Origin: Thermoplasmata archaeon
Lineage (GTDB): Archaea > Thermoplasmatota > Thermoplasmata > SG8-5
Assembly (NCBI GenBank): GCA_030655715.1
Contig: JAUSPR010000208.1
Span: 1 to 13,482, forward strand
DNA: 13,482 nt
Direction of reading: 5' to 3'
Part shown: piece by piece, positions 1-6,146 of the stretch
Position numbering within the stretch: the stretch's first letter is position 1
Layout of the letters: the number at the start of each line of letters is the position of its first letter
Translations under genes and position numbers: made by a program
Notes under the pieces: model-generated
Told to the model about the DNA's origin: nothing
Database searches by the model: none
Seen by the model: only the letters and a program-made list of their open reading frames with translations

Positions 1-93
1 GATAACACCAAGCTCGTAGGTTTCATTACCCGGAAGGACATTATCCATGTATATCAGATGCGGGCAAGTGAGAAGGAGGACCATTGGAAATGA
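1..93 (+). CDS. CBS-domain protein, C-terminal end (partial)
   Basis: The window opens inside a reading frame that ends at TGA 91-93. The visible 30 residues include KLVGFITRKDIIHVY, the usual last strand and helix of a CBS domain (a G-[FIV]-[IV]-[ST]-x-x-D pattern). CBS domains bind adenine nucleotides and regulate transporters, channels or enzymes, but the partner domain lies outside the window, so the function cannot be named. The stop overlaps the probable start of the next gene in an ATGA (90-93), which points to one operon with translational coupling. Confidence 0.7.
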   Translation, partial: DNTKLVGFITRKDIIHVYQMRASEKEDHWK

Positions 94-575
94 TTATTTT
101 CGGTATTCGGGGTATTATCCAAAATTTGGATGATTTTCTGAAAAAGGTCACAGTGCTGGAAAAGGAAAATAAAATCACCATCCAGCTTTTTCGGGCTGAC
201 AGGATATTCGGCCAGGAACACCTTGTCTCTGCAACGGAGAAAGCAGTCCGAACATGGGATGCTGGAAGGGCCATGTCCAGAACCCTTGGTATGGAGATAA
301 TGCTGTATGCTGCTGCTGAAAGGCAGACCAGCGAGGCAATACGCAAGATAGGCATCCATGAGGGCATTTCGGAAATGGCTGTTGTAATAGTGGGCCAGGT
401 TCCTGAAAATTTATTAGAGTCCCTGGGAGTGGAGCAGGACGATTCAGTCCTTGAGCCAAAAGGCAAGGATCCGGCTATTTTCGGCATCACCCGTGAGGAG
501 ATTGAAACCGAAGGCGAGGCCAGGATCCCGGAACTTGTGCTGGAAAAAATCGCATTGAGCGAGGTCACGAGGTAG
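90..575 (+). CDS. cgi121: KEOPS complex subunit Cgi121
   Basis: About 161 residues, normal for archaeal Cgi121. The family pattern is visible: the QEHLVSATEKAVRTW stretch, then GMEIMLYAAAERQTSEAIRKIG, where the E-x-x-L-Y-A-A-x-x-R-Q core and the following Ala-Ile-x-x-x-Gly are conserved. Cgi121 belongs to the KEOPS complex (Kae1, Bud32, Pcc1, Cgi121), which makes the t6A37 modification on ANN-decoding tRNAs; it contacts the tRNA 3' CCA end. I prefer ATG 90 over the upstream in-frame TTG 84, because AAGGAGGA (73-80) lies 9 bases before the ATG but only 3 before the TTG. The ATG overlaps the stop of the CBS gene, and the YjbQ gene follows four bases after its stop. No other KEOPS gene is in the window. 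Confidence 0.85.
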   Translation: MIIFGIRGIIQNLDDFLKKVTVLEKENKITIQLFRADRIFGQEHLVSATEKAVRTWDAGRAMSRTLGMEIMLYAAAERQTSEAIRKIGIHEGISEMAVVIVGQVPENLLESLGVEQDDSVLEPKGKDPAIFGITREEIETEGEARIPELVLEKIALSEVTR

Positions 576-579
576 GTCC

Positions 580-999
580 ATGACAGTTCACGGTGCAGAT
601 TTTGAAATCAGGACAAGGGGAGAAAATCATATCCTGGATATTACTGGCGAGGTAACAAAAGCAATATCCTCATCCAAATTGCAAGATGGCATTGCCAGCG
701 TGTTCGTGGCCGGTTCCACGGGCGCGATAACAACCCTGGAATTCGAGCCTGGCCTGTTGGAAGATATCCCTGCGGCAATGGAACGGCTAGCGCCCAGAGA
801 TGGGGAATACCAGCATCACCTGAGATGGCAGGATGGCAACGGCCATTCCCATGTTCGGGCGGCAATACTCGGGCCTGGAATAACCGTACCTTTCAGAAAT
901 GGAAAAATGCTGCTCGGCACATGGCAGCAAATCGTTTTCTTAGAGATGGATGTGAAACCGAGAACCAGGCAAATTCATGTCCAGATTGTCGGTGAATGA
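580..999 (+). CDS. YjbQ/UPF0047 family protein
   Basis: 139 residues, typical for this single-domain family. The signature block is intact: YQHHLRWQDGNGHSHVRA (residues 77-94), then GPGITVPF (98-105) and LLGTWQQIVFLEMD (111-124), which form the conserved metal and phosphate pocket at the trimer interface. Some members, including E. coli YjbQ, have been reported to have weak thiamine-phosphate synthase activity, and many annotations carry that name; the physiological role is not settled. The ATG at 580 is four bases after the Cgi121 stop, with GGTAGGT just upstream, so it is probably translated from the same transcript. Its TGA (997-999) directly abuts the stop of the opposing gene. Confidence 0.85.
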   Translation: MTVHGADFEIRTRGENHILDITGEVTKAISSSKLQDGIASVFVAGSTGAITTLEFEPGLLEDIPAAMERLAPRDGEYQHHLRWQDGNGHSHVRAAILGPGITVPFRNGKMLLGTWQQIVFLEMDVKPRTRQIHVQIVGE

Positions 1000-2124
1000 T
1001 CAGTACTCTTTTGCTGTGATTTCTCTACCTGCCATTTCATTTAAAAGGTCATCACCCGGCACGCACATTTCCGGTGTCATCACGCCTCTTTCAGGGATGC
1101 GGCCGTCCACAATCATCTGCGCTATAATGCTAGTCGGGTAGGCGGTCATCCGCATCATGGCAGTGATATTGTTCTCTCTGTCATACCGTTCTACAATATC
1201 CAGGTTCTTGGTTGCCTTCTGGCCAGCAATATTTCCTGTCACCGTAATCCTCACCAGGACCAGATCTTCGTCGTTCCCGCTGAGGGTCTTGACAATCTGG
1301 CCTTCAAGGATTTTCCTCGGAGTTATACCCGGGGCAATCTCATTCTCATCTGCAAGCCCCAGTTTCAGGATGGATTGAAATATCACCGCGTGGCCCGGAT
1401 AACGTATAGTCTTGTAATCCAGCTTATCAATCTTTCCCTGGTAAATTTCAGGCAGCCAGGCCGCTCCCCCTGAAGTGGTAAAGGCCTCCAACTTTCCAAT
1501 GCCATCGAACTCCAGGTCTTCAACCTCGTCCATGGGCTCAACCAGTGTGATTTTTCCATCTCGTAGAACTTTGCATTTCTCCTTGTATTCGTTAATTAGC
1601 CCGCCAACGGAGAACACCAATTGGTAATTCAGTGGCGGGACAGGATGTTGAGGCAATCCGCCGACTCGAATGGTCAATTCCTCAACGGCTTCAAATTGTG
1701 ACACCAGGTATGCGCCCAGAACATCGGCCATGCCTGGGGCAAGGCCACAATCAGGCAAGCAGAGCACGCCTGCCTTCTTCGCCTCATTATCAAGCGCAAG
1801 TTGACTGCTGACTATATCGTCATTACCGCCCAGATCGCAGAAATGGGCGCCAGCGGAAATCGCTTTCTTCATGAATCCAAGGTTAAAACCGTATGGCAAT
1901 GCCACGATAATGGCTTCCGAATCGTTGATATGCTTGTCAATGGCATTGTCCTTGGCATCAAGATTATGAGCCTCAATGTCGAGCCAGTCCCTAAGTGAAT
2001 CGCAAGCGGTCTTGTTTGCATCGATGACCGACAAACAATCCTTTCCATGGCTCTGCACGAGGTCAAACACAACCGCGCGGCCCATCATGCCTGCTCCCAG
2101 TACGAGAAACTTTCTCTGGCTCAT
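1000..2124 (-). CDS. Lysine-6-dehydrogenase / saccharopine-dehydrogenase-like protein
   Basis: 374 residues. The N-terminal Rossmann fold has the dinucleotide motif GAGMMG at residues 10-15, an acidic residue at the end of strand 2 (VIDAN), and a DLGGND stretch after the third strand group. The second half carries the saccharopine-dehydrogenase C-terminal-like domain, with PDCGLAPGMADVL, GGLPQHPVPPLNYQLVFSVGGL and KTIRYPGHA. This combination and length match bacterial and archaeal L-lysine 6-dehydrogenase-like proteins, which oxidise the epsilon-amino group of lysine with NAD(P), better than the longer saccharopine dehydrogenases. Substrate choice is inferred from family resemblance only. It starts 24 bases after the hisS stop, so the two are probably co-transcribed; AGGTAGTGG just before the ATG is a weak ribosome site. 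Confidence 0.75.
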   Translation of the reverse strand: MSQRKFLVLGAGMMGRAVVFDLVQSHGKDCLSVIDANKTACDSLRDWLDIEAHNLDAKDNAIDKHINDSEAIIVALPYGFNLGFMKKAISAGAHFCDLGGNDDIVSSQLALDNEAKKAGVLCLPDCGLAPGMADVLGAYLVSQFEAVEELTIRVGGLPQHPVPPLNYQLVFSVGGLINEYKEKCKVLRDGKITLVEPMDEVEDLEFDGIGKLEAFTTSGGAAWLPEIYQGKIDKLDYKTIRYPGHAVIFQSILKLGLADENEIAPGITPRKILEGQIVKTLSGNDEDLVLVRITVTGNIAGQKATKNLDIVERYDRENNITAMMRMTAYPTSIIAQMIVDGRIPERGVMTPEMCVPGDDLLNEMAGREITAKEY

Positions 2125-2148
2125 GTAACCACTACCTGAATGCGTTAT

Positions 2149-3414
2149 TTAAAGATAATCATTAAGCTCAGAAATCAACACCCTGGCCTGCTCGCCGGTC
2201 TTCATGTCCCGCACCGTGACAGATTTCTCAGCCAGCTCCTTTTCTCCTATGATGATAACCTTTCCGGCTCCGACGCTGTTGGCATATTTCATTGCTTTTG
2301 ACATATTACGGCTCATGAGGTCCATGTCCGCGCTTATGCCAGCATTCCGGAGTTCACTTAGAATCTTGATGGCTGCAATTTTAGCCTCATCGCAGATTGG
2401 GAGAATGTAAATTTCAAGGTTCTGGCTCGGCACATCCACACCGGATTTCTCAAGGGCGAGCATTATCCTGTCAAATCCAAATGCGTATCCGGTCGAGTTC
2501 ACTTCCTGACCGCCGAAAAGGTCAGCCAGCGTATATGCACCGCCGCCGCATATCTGCTTTTCCGCACCCAGGGACGGCGCGTCAATCTCGAAGACCATGC
2601 CAGTGTAATAGTCAAGGCCCCGGGCGACACCGAAATCCACCTGGCAATTGTCGAAACCGTAGGCATTCAGACGGTCCAGTAAATCTGCCAAATAGTCTAG
2701 AGATGGGTCACCCCCGTCCATTAATTCTCTTGCTTTTTGGATTGTTTCCGCACCCCCTTTAAGACGAATTAATTTTATTAACCTATCATTCACATCTTTA
2801 TTGGCCGTAGCACCATCTGGTAATGTATTTAAACTCTCAAAATCTTGCTTGTCTATCATCCGTCTAATTTCAATTTGAGTGTCTTTTTTGACTCCAAATT
2901 CATCAATAAATTTATTGAGAACTCCGAGGTGTCCAATTCGCACCACAACATCTTCTAAACCGAGATTTTTCAACGTGGCCAGCGCCAGTGCGATTACCTC
3001 TGCATCAGACTCGATTGACGGTGCGCCGATAAGTTCCGCCCCCAGTTGGAAGAACTCCCTGTAGCGGCCGGCCTGTGGGCGTTCGTACCTGAAGCAGTTT
3101 CCAAAGTAAAATATTTTGACTGGCTTTGGCAAATTCTGCATCTCGTTGACATAGAATCGCATTACTGACGCGGTTAATTCCGGCCGAAGCGAGATTTTTC
3201 GGTTGCCCTTGTCCTCAAAGGCGTACAATTCCTCGATTATGCCCTCCCCTGACCTGGCAACGAACAGTTCCGTGCTCTCGAACGTGGGGGTCATAACTTC
3301 CCCAAATCCGAACAGCCTGGCTGTCTCTCGCATCTTTGCTTCGACATATCGGCGCTTTGCCATCTCCGCGGGGCCGAAATCACGGGTCCCGCGCGGTCGC
3401 TGGAATTCGGGCAT
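2149..3414 (-). CDS. hisS: Histidyl-tRNA synthetase
   Basis: 421 residues from ATG 3414, normal for HisRS. It charges tRNA-His with histidine using ATP. Class II motifs are all present: RPRGTRDFGP near residue 6, LRPELTASVMRFY (76-88), motif 2 FRYERPQAGRYREFFQLGAE (108-127), the HisA block RGLDYYTGMVFE (265-276), and motif 3 GYAFGFDRIMLAL (309-321). A C-terminal anticodon-binding domain follows (LEIYILPI onward). An in-frame TTG at 3426 would add four residues, but ATG 3414 lies 23-31 bases after a TATA box, which fits leaderless initiation, and it gives the usual N-terminus. The part encoding the domain between motif 2 and HisA is much more AT-rich than the rest (see findings). Confidence 0.93.
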   Translation of the reverse strand: MPEFQRPRGTRDFGPAEMAKRRYVEAKMRETARLFGFGEVMTPTFESTELFVARSGEGIIEELYAFEDKGNRKISLRPELTASVMRFYVNEMQNLPKPVKIFYFGNCFRYERPQAGRYREFFQLGAELIGAPSIESDAEVIALALATLKNLGLEDVVVRIGHLGVLNKFIDEFGVKKDTQIEIRRMIDKQDFESLNTLPDGATANKDVNDRLIKLIRLKGGAETIQKARELMDGGDPSLDYLADLLDRLNAYGFDNCQVDFGVARGLDYYTGMVFEIDAPSLGAEKQICGGGAYTLADLFGGQEVNSTGYAFGFDRIMLALEKSGVDVPSQNLEIYILPICDEAKIAAIKILSELRNAGISADMDLMSRNMSKAMKYANSVGAGKVIIIGEKELAEKSVTVRDMKTGEQARVLISELNDYL

Positions 3415-3415
3415 G
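3395..3415 (-). repeat. Direct repeat, copy 1 (5' end of hisS)
   Basis: These 21 bp are identical to 4013-4033 in the same orientation. They include the hisS start codon and the codons for MPEFQRP. Outside the repeat the sequences diverge at once on the coding side. On the promoter side a 21-bp unlike segment is followed by a second identical stretch, the nine-base TATA element. Confidence 0.9.
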
Positions 3416-3436
3416 ATAAGGCCCAATGTGCCTTAT
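3416..3436 (-). promoter_or_regulatory. Inverted repeat between TATA box and hisS start (candidate operator)
   Basis: ATAAGGC (3416-3422) and GCCTTAT (3430-3436) are perfect 7-bp inverted arms around a 7-bp spacer. The 21 bp exactly fill the gap between the TATA element (3437-3445) and the start codon. In archaea an operator in that place typically blocks RNA polymerase recruitment. The matching segment of the duplicated promoter (4034-4054) lacks this palindrome. The regulator is unknown. Confidence 0.55.
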
Positions 3437-3445
3437 GATAAAAAA
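3437..3445 (-). promoter_or_regulatory. hisS TATA box
   Basis: TTTTTTATC on the minus strand at -31 to -23 relative to the A of ATG 3414, the standard archaeal TATA-to-start distance if the message begins at the start codon. The same nine bases stand at the same distance before ATG 4032. Confidence 0.6.
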
Positions 3446-3478
3446 GTTGCCTATTGTGACCAACCTGTTCCACCTCTA

Positions 3479-3904
3479 TCAGATTTTTATTTCCAGCAGG
3501 TGATTTGGTTCGCGTTGGATGAAGTGCTCCTCAATGTATGCAAGATTCTTCCTTTGAACATCGAAGTGTAAAATTTCAACTGCCTCGTCGAAGGTTACCC
3601 ATCTGCACTCGGAGTGCTCCTCCGGATTCAATGTCACGTCGCAATCCTCTGGCGCGAATGCCAGGAATACTGGAATGACATTGACACAGTTTTGATTGTG
3701 TTCGTAGAACACTTCAACACAGTCAGCCGAGAAAAGACGTATCGGCATGATGCCAGTTTCCTCTCTAATTTCACGCAGGGCGGTTTGCCATGCAGTTTCG
3801 CCCTTTTCCACCTTACCTGACACCATCTGCCACGTTTTGTCATAGAGTCTGCTGTGTCTCTTCAGCACCAAATATTCGTATGATTTTCCAGATTTTCTGC
3901 ACAC
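3479..3904 (-). CDS. NUDIX hydrolase (5' end probably further upstream)
   Basis: The NUDIX box is complete: G-K-V-E-K-G-E-T-A-W-Q-T-A-L-R-E-I-R-E-E-T-G, matching Gx5Ex7REUxEExGU. Its glutamates bind the divalent metals used to cleave nucleoside diphosphates linked to another group. WQMVSGKVEKGE and the ERHSEC-like tail (EEHSECRWVTFDEA) resemble the MutT/dATP-pyrophosphatase-type branch; the exact substrate is unknown. The longest canonical frame starts at GTG 3904 (141 residues), but that start cuts off the first beta strand. The open frame continues upstream to 3991 and would supply SSFSIAAFVCRKS, as expected of NUDIX domains. No ATG, GTG or TTG exists in that extension. The frame meets a short ATG-initiated frame at an A AAA AAC heptamer, so the true product may begin at 4032 after a frameshift. 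It lies 64 bases upstream of hisS. Confidence 0.85.
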   Translation of the reverse strand: MCRKSGKSYEYLVLKRHSRLYDKTWQMVSGKVEKGETAWQTALREIREETGIMPIRLFSADCVEVFYEHNQNCVNVIPVFLAFAPEDCDVTLNPEEHSECRWVTFDEAVEILHFDVQRKNLAYIEEHFIQREPNHLLEIKI

Positions 3905-3963
3905 GAATGCTGCAATCGAGAATGAACTGACTGGGGTTTCGTTTGCGATGCCACTTCCTTCCC

Positions 3964-4032
3964 CTATGTGCAGAATATCCTCCGGTTTTTTCTAAGTTCG
4001 CAGGTGGTCCAAGGTCGCTGGAATTCGGGCAT
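3964..4032 (-). CDS. 22-codon leader frame starting with the hisS N-terminus
   Basis: ATG 4032 sits 23-31 bases after a TATA element identical to that of hisS and opens MPEFQRP, the same first seven residues as HisRS. It then diverges (WTTCELRKN) and stops at TAG 3964-3966. The frame contains AGA AAA AAC; a -1 slip at A AAA AAC (3985-3991) leads straight into the NUDIX frame, giving a product of about 184 residues. It may be a frameshifted gene start, a leader peptide, or the mark of a one-base error in a six-A run. Confidence 0.5.
   Translation of the reverse strand: MPEFQRPWTTCELRKNRRIFCT
3985..3991 (-). promoter_or_regulatory. A AAA AAC heptamer in slippery phase
   Basis: On the minus strand the zero-frame codons are AGA AAA AAC CGG, which is exactly the X XXY YYZ phasing of a canonical -1 frameshift site. 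After slipping, the next codons are CCG GAG GAT, which are in the NUDIX frame. The NUDIX frame is closed immediately upstream by TAG at 3992-3994, so the shift could only happen here or downstream. No clear stimulatory hairpin was recognised by eye. Confidence 0.45.
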
Positions 4033-4033
4033 G
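4013..4033 (-). repeat. Direct repeat, copy 2 (in front of the NUDIX gene)
   Basis: Identical 21 bp to 3395-3415. Together with the second TATA element it forms a duplicate of the hisS promoter and start. The offset between copies is 618 bp, and the segment between them holds the NUDIX gene. Confidence 0.9.
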
Positions 4034-4054
4034 TACCTCACGATAATCTGTTCA

Positions 4055-4063
4055 GATAAAAAA
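4055..4063 (-). promoter_or_regulatory. TATA box duplicated from (or to) hisS
   Basis: TTTTTTATC on the minus strand, 21 bases from the repeat copy, the same spacing as at hisS. It begins 11 bases after the serpin stop codon and would drive transcription of the NUDIX gene, possibly reading on into hisS. Confidence 0.5.
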
Positions 4064-4074
4064 CCTGTGGTCGT

Positions 4075-5322
4075 TCAAGCGTTGGGATTGCCGACCTTCC
4101 CCATGAACAGTATCTGGCCGGTTTCCTCGTGCAGGATGAAGAAGATGAAGGGGTGGTTCGCTTTGAATAAGATCGGCTGGATGGGAGCGCTGGTGGGATT
4201 CATTATTACGGCTGTGGCAGCCGCGGCCTCGGTTCCATTCTCGTTCACAGCAACGAAGGATTGATGTATTACACTGCTAATTTTCAAAGAAACACTATCG
4301 GTCATTCCGGAAAAGTCAGCATGGTTCGAAAATGCTCCGGCCATTCCCATGTCACTTAGCATCTTTTTAAGCTCATACGTTTGCTCAAATTTGAATCTGG
4401 GCATGTAAATATTGAGATTTTGCGAGGTCATGTTGGCTTTCAGTGTGTTCAGATACTCATAATCCAGCCTGGATTCCAGGGATGAGATGCTGTTTTCCTC
4501 TGGAAGCAGGATGTACATGGACAATTCCCCACCTTTATATGGAAGCTGCAGTAACTGGTCATCGTCATTCGAAGAGTAATTGAACTCGATGGACCAGTTT
4601 TTCATGTGCATCAATCCGGTTTGGACCTCTCCACCGTCCTCCAAATGAAATGTCTCCAGAAATGTCAAGTCCGGGTTGAACTGGTATTTCCAGTCAGATT
4701 TGAAGTATATGGCATTTGTCAGGATAAGGTAGGTGAAAGAATCTATGTTGTCGGTTGAAATCAACTCCTTGATTTTTCCATTGGTCTGCTGCTCCACCCA
4801 GTCATTGATGGTCTTCGCCGAGCCGGCCGGGTCCCCAGCAAAGTCAAGCTCTTCACCATGCGCCAGATAATAGGATTCGATGGCATTCCTGTATAATTCG
4901 TTTAAATTCTGGCCTTCCCTGAGCCAGTAGGAATTGGCAGTCGACAGGTTGTATGAATCGCTGACCGCGTTGAAATATTCCTGGTAGGATTTCATCATGT
5001 TCCATCGCGTCTCATTGTCCGCTGGAAAATTCAGGACATAGCCCATCTCCTCCGCAGTCTGGCCTCTTGCCCCCTCATAGGCCATGCCCAATGCCGTAGT
5101 GATGCTGTAAGGCGAGAAGAAAACATTCTCCTGGTTTTTATCCTTGGCCAGCTGTTTGTACATTTCAAATGAGAACTCATTACTGCAATCCACCAGTTCC
5201 AAAACCGTTGTCGGCTCCAGACCTGATGAGAAATCCCCCGTCTTGTAAAGCAAGTTTATGGAAATCACAGATACCAAAATCAATATAATAGCCACAATGA
5301 CGCTGAGAATCATCTTTTTCAT
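4075..5322 (-). CDS. Exported or membrane-anchored serpin
   Basis: 415 residues from ATG 5322, chosen because AGGTGTGG precedes it and a signal sequence follows at once; upstream in-frame codons add an unlikely N-terminus. Residues 4-25 are a hydrophobic segment (signal peptide or anchor), so the serpin acts outside the membrane. Family marks are FFSPYSITTALGMAYEGARGQT (68-89), NDWVEQQTNGKIKELI (173-188), LTNAIYFKSDW (201-211) and the C-terminal HPFIFFILHEETGQILFMGKV. The reactive-loop hinge NENGTEAAAATA (360-371) has the small residues required for insertion, so this is probably an inhibitory serpin that traps serine or cysteine proteases. Counting from the hinge puts P1-P1' near Thr377-Ser378, which is approximate. 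The stop is 11 bases before the duplicated TATA box. Confidence 0.92.
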   Translation of the reverse strand: MKKMILSVIVAIILILVSVISINLLYKTGDFSSGLEPTTVLELVDCSNEFSFEMYKQLAKDKNQENVFFSPYSITTALGMAYEGARGQTAEEMGYVLNFPADNETRWNMMKSYQEYFNAVSDSYNLSTANSYWLREGQNLNELYRNAIESYYLAHGEELDFAGDPAGSAKTINDWVEQQTNGKIKELISTDNIDSFTYLILTNAIYFKSDWKYQFNPDLTFLETFHLEDGGEVQTGLMHMKNWSIEFNYSSNDDDQLLQLPYKGGELSMYILLPEENSISSLESRLDYEYLNTLKANMTSQNLNIYMPRFKFEQTYELKKMLSDMGMAGAFSNHADFSGMTDSVSLKISSVIHQSFVAVNENGTEAAAATAVIMNPTSAPIQPILFKANHPFIFFILHEETGQILFMGKVGNPNA

Positions 5323-5353
5323 TTCCACACCTAAAGCTGTTAGCTGCTTGTGA

Positions 5354-5363
5354 TTATAAATAA
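5354..5363 (-). promoter_or_regulatory. Serpin TATA box
   Basis: TTATTTATAA on the minus strand, about 32-41 bases before ATG 5322. The predicted transcription start gives a short leader that carries the AGGTG ribosome site. Confidence 0.45.
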
Positions 5364-5540
5364 TTATTGGGCACCCTCCAACCATTCATGCCCCGTCTGT
5401 TTTTATCGGCATCCAAATTTATCTGGCATCCAAAGTCCTGAAGGACATTTAGACTGAGTTTAGATGTAGAATACATAGTTAACAGATTCACACACTTGCA
5501 GTTACCGAGCGAGCAGGTGAACCCGATTTTCTTATTTGTT

Positions 5541-5595
5541 GAATATTTTTCTTTGGAGGGTGAGCCAGCGGAGCGAGGTATAAAGAAAAATACTC
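5541..5595. repeat. Long inverted repeat, 14-bp arms
   Basis: GAATATTTTTCTTT (5541-5554) and AAAGAAAAATACTC (5582-5595) are complementary at 13 of 14 positions; the mismatch becomes a G-U pair in a minus-strand transcript. The loop holds GGAGGGTGAGCC and GCGGAGCGAGG. It is not adjacent to a stop codon. Confidence 0.65.
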
Positions 5596-5610
5596 GGGGA
5601 CGTCGGGTAC

Positions 5611-5648
5611 TTATCTGGCCTACGCTAGCCAGATAAATAAAAAAAAAG
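5611..5648 (-). terminator. T-tract and hairpin downstream of the ribbon-helix-helix gene
   Basis: Read on the minus strand, a run of nine T (5639-5647) is followed by a perfect 9-bp hairpin (5628-5636 with 5611-5619, 8-base loop). T-tracts terminate archaeal RNA polymerase, so this may end the transcript of the regulator gene, about 110 bases after its stop. Confidence 0.4.
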
Positions 5649-5755
5649 GGGGGAGGTAATCGTGATTTCGTGATATCAAGTCGTAAGGGGGGGTCCCATC
5701 CCACTTAGGTGCCTAGTGCATCCATTATGCCAGTTTCCCGGCATCCCTGTTTCCC

Positions 5756-5992
5756 TTACCTCTTGATGAGCTCTCTTTCGAGGGCCTCTGCTTGTGAAAC
5801 GGCCTGTTCCGCATCCTGTATCTTTCTCAGCTTGTCAGGTACCATCTCGATACGGTCATAGACCATGTCCCTGATGGCTGCGCGGATTGCTTCTGACCTA
5901 GACGGGAAGTCGTCGGCCCTTACCAGAAAGTCGATGGCCTTGAGATACCTTCTCGGTATCCTTATGGTGACTTTCTCGCTGTCGGTTTCCAT
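5756..5992 (-). CDS. CopG-type ribbon-helix-helix regulator
   Basis: 78 residues from ATG 5992. The N-terminal strand KVTIRIPRR is the DNA-contacting beta ribbon, followed by YLKAIDFLVRADDFPSRSEAIRAAIRDMV, the two helices with the typical S-R-S-E-A-I-R turn. The tail (residues 50-78) is charged and helical. Such proteins bind as dimers to short repeats. The sequence is reminiscent of small archaeal regulators like haloarchaeal CdrS, but that link is only a suggestion. ATG 5992 has GAGGATG nine bases upstream; the longer frame, reaching 6106, adds an unconserved leader. It is divergent from the large surface-protein gene, and the palindromes between them are possible targets. Confidence 0.85.
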   Translation of the reverse strand: METDSEKVTIRIPRRYLKAIDFLVRADDFPSRSEAIRAAIRDMVYDRIEMVPDKLRKIQDAEQAVSQAEALERELIKR

Positions 5993-6030
5993 ATTTTCAT
6001 CCTCATTTGTACCTTTTTTGTGCATTCTTT

Positions 6031-6051
6031 GACATACGCTTGTCCGACATA
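6031..6051 (-). promoter_or_regulatory. Direct repeat at the predicted regulator transcript start
   Basis: GACATA occurs at 6031-6036 and 6046-6051, spaced by nine bases. It is about 25 bases downstream of the TATA element at 6069-6077, that is, around the expected start of transcription. This is a plausible autoregulatory site for the ribbon-helix-helix protein; no direct evidence. Confidence 0.3.
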
Positions 6052-6068
6052 GGTGTATTATGCTTATA

Positions 6069-6077
6069 ATATATAAA
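6069..6077 (-). promoter_or_regulatory. TATA box of the ribbon-helix-helix gene
   Basis: TTTATATAT on the minus strand; it predicts transcription from about 6045, with a leader of about 50 bases that carries the GAGG ribosome site. Confidence 0.45.
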
Positions 6078-6146
6078 GCTTGAGGTAATAATATAATAAC
6101 CGGCAATTATAATACTGGCAAGTCCGTTTTTTGATTATTATACCGT

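Larger units (their letters stand above)
5386..5755. other. Gene-free stretch with hairpins and short repeats
   Basis: No credible gene is seen. The content includes an imperfect tandem repeat (TTTTATCGGCATCCAAA and TTTATCTGGCATCCAAA, 5401-5434), a long inverted repeat (5541-5554 with 5582-5595, 13 of 14 pairs) around a GC-rich 27-base loop, a second hairpin at 5611-5636, and runs of A9, G6 and G7. TTATCTGGC occurs at 5419-5427 and 5611-5619, and inverted at 5628-5636. A reading frame across 5354-5704 gives a composition unlike any protein and was not called. Confidence 0.6.

Noticed and set aside
41..568. 175-residue minus-strand frame opposite cgi121
   Set aside because: Serine-rich antisense shadow of a well-recognised gene.
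3415..3426. TTG 3426 as the hisS start
   Set aside because: It lies within the inverted repeat and only about 11 bases from the TATA box; ATG 3414 fits leaderless spacing and the family N-terminus.
5354..5704. 116-residue minus-strand frame upstream of the serpin
   Set aside because: Crosses poly-G/A runs and hairpins, contains the serpin TATA region, and has no protein-like pattern.
5993..6106. N-terminal extension of the ribbon-helix-helix gene
   Set aside because: It would cover the promoter and TATA box; ATG 5992 has a ribosome site and starts the conserved ribbon.
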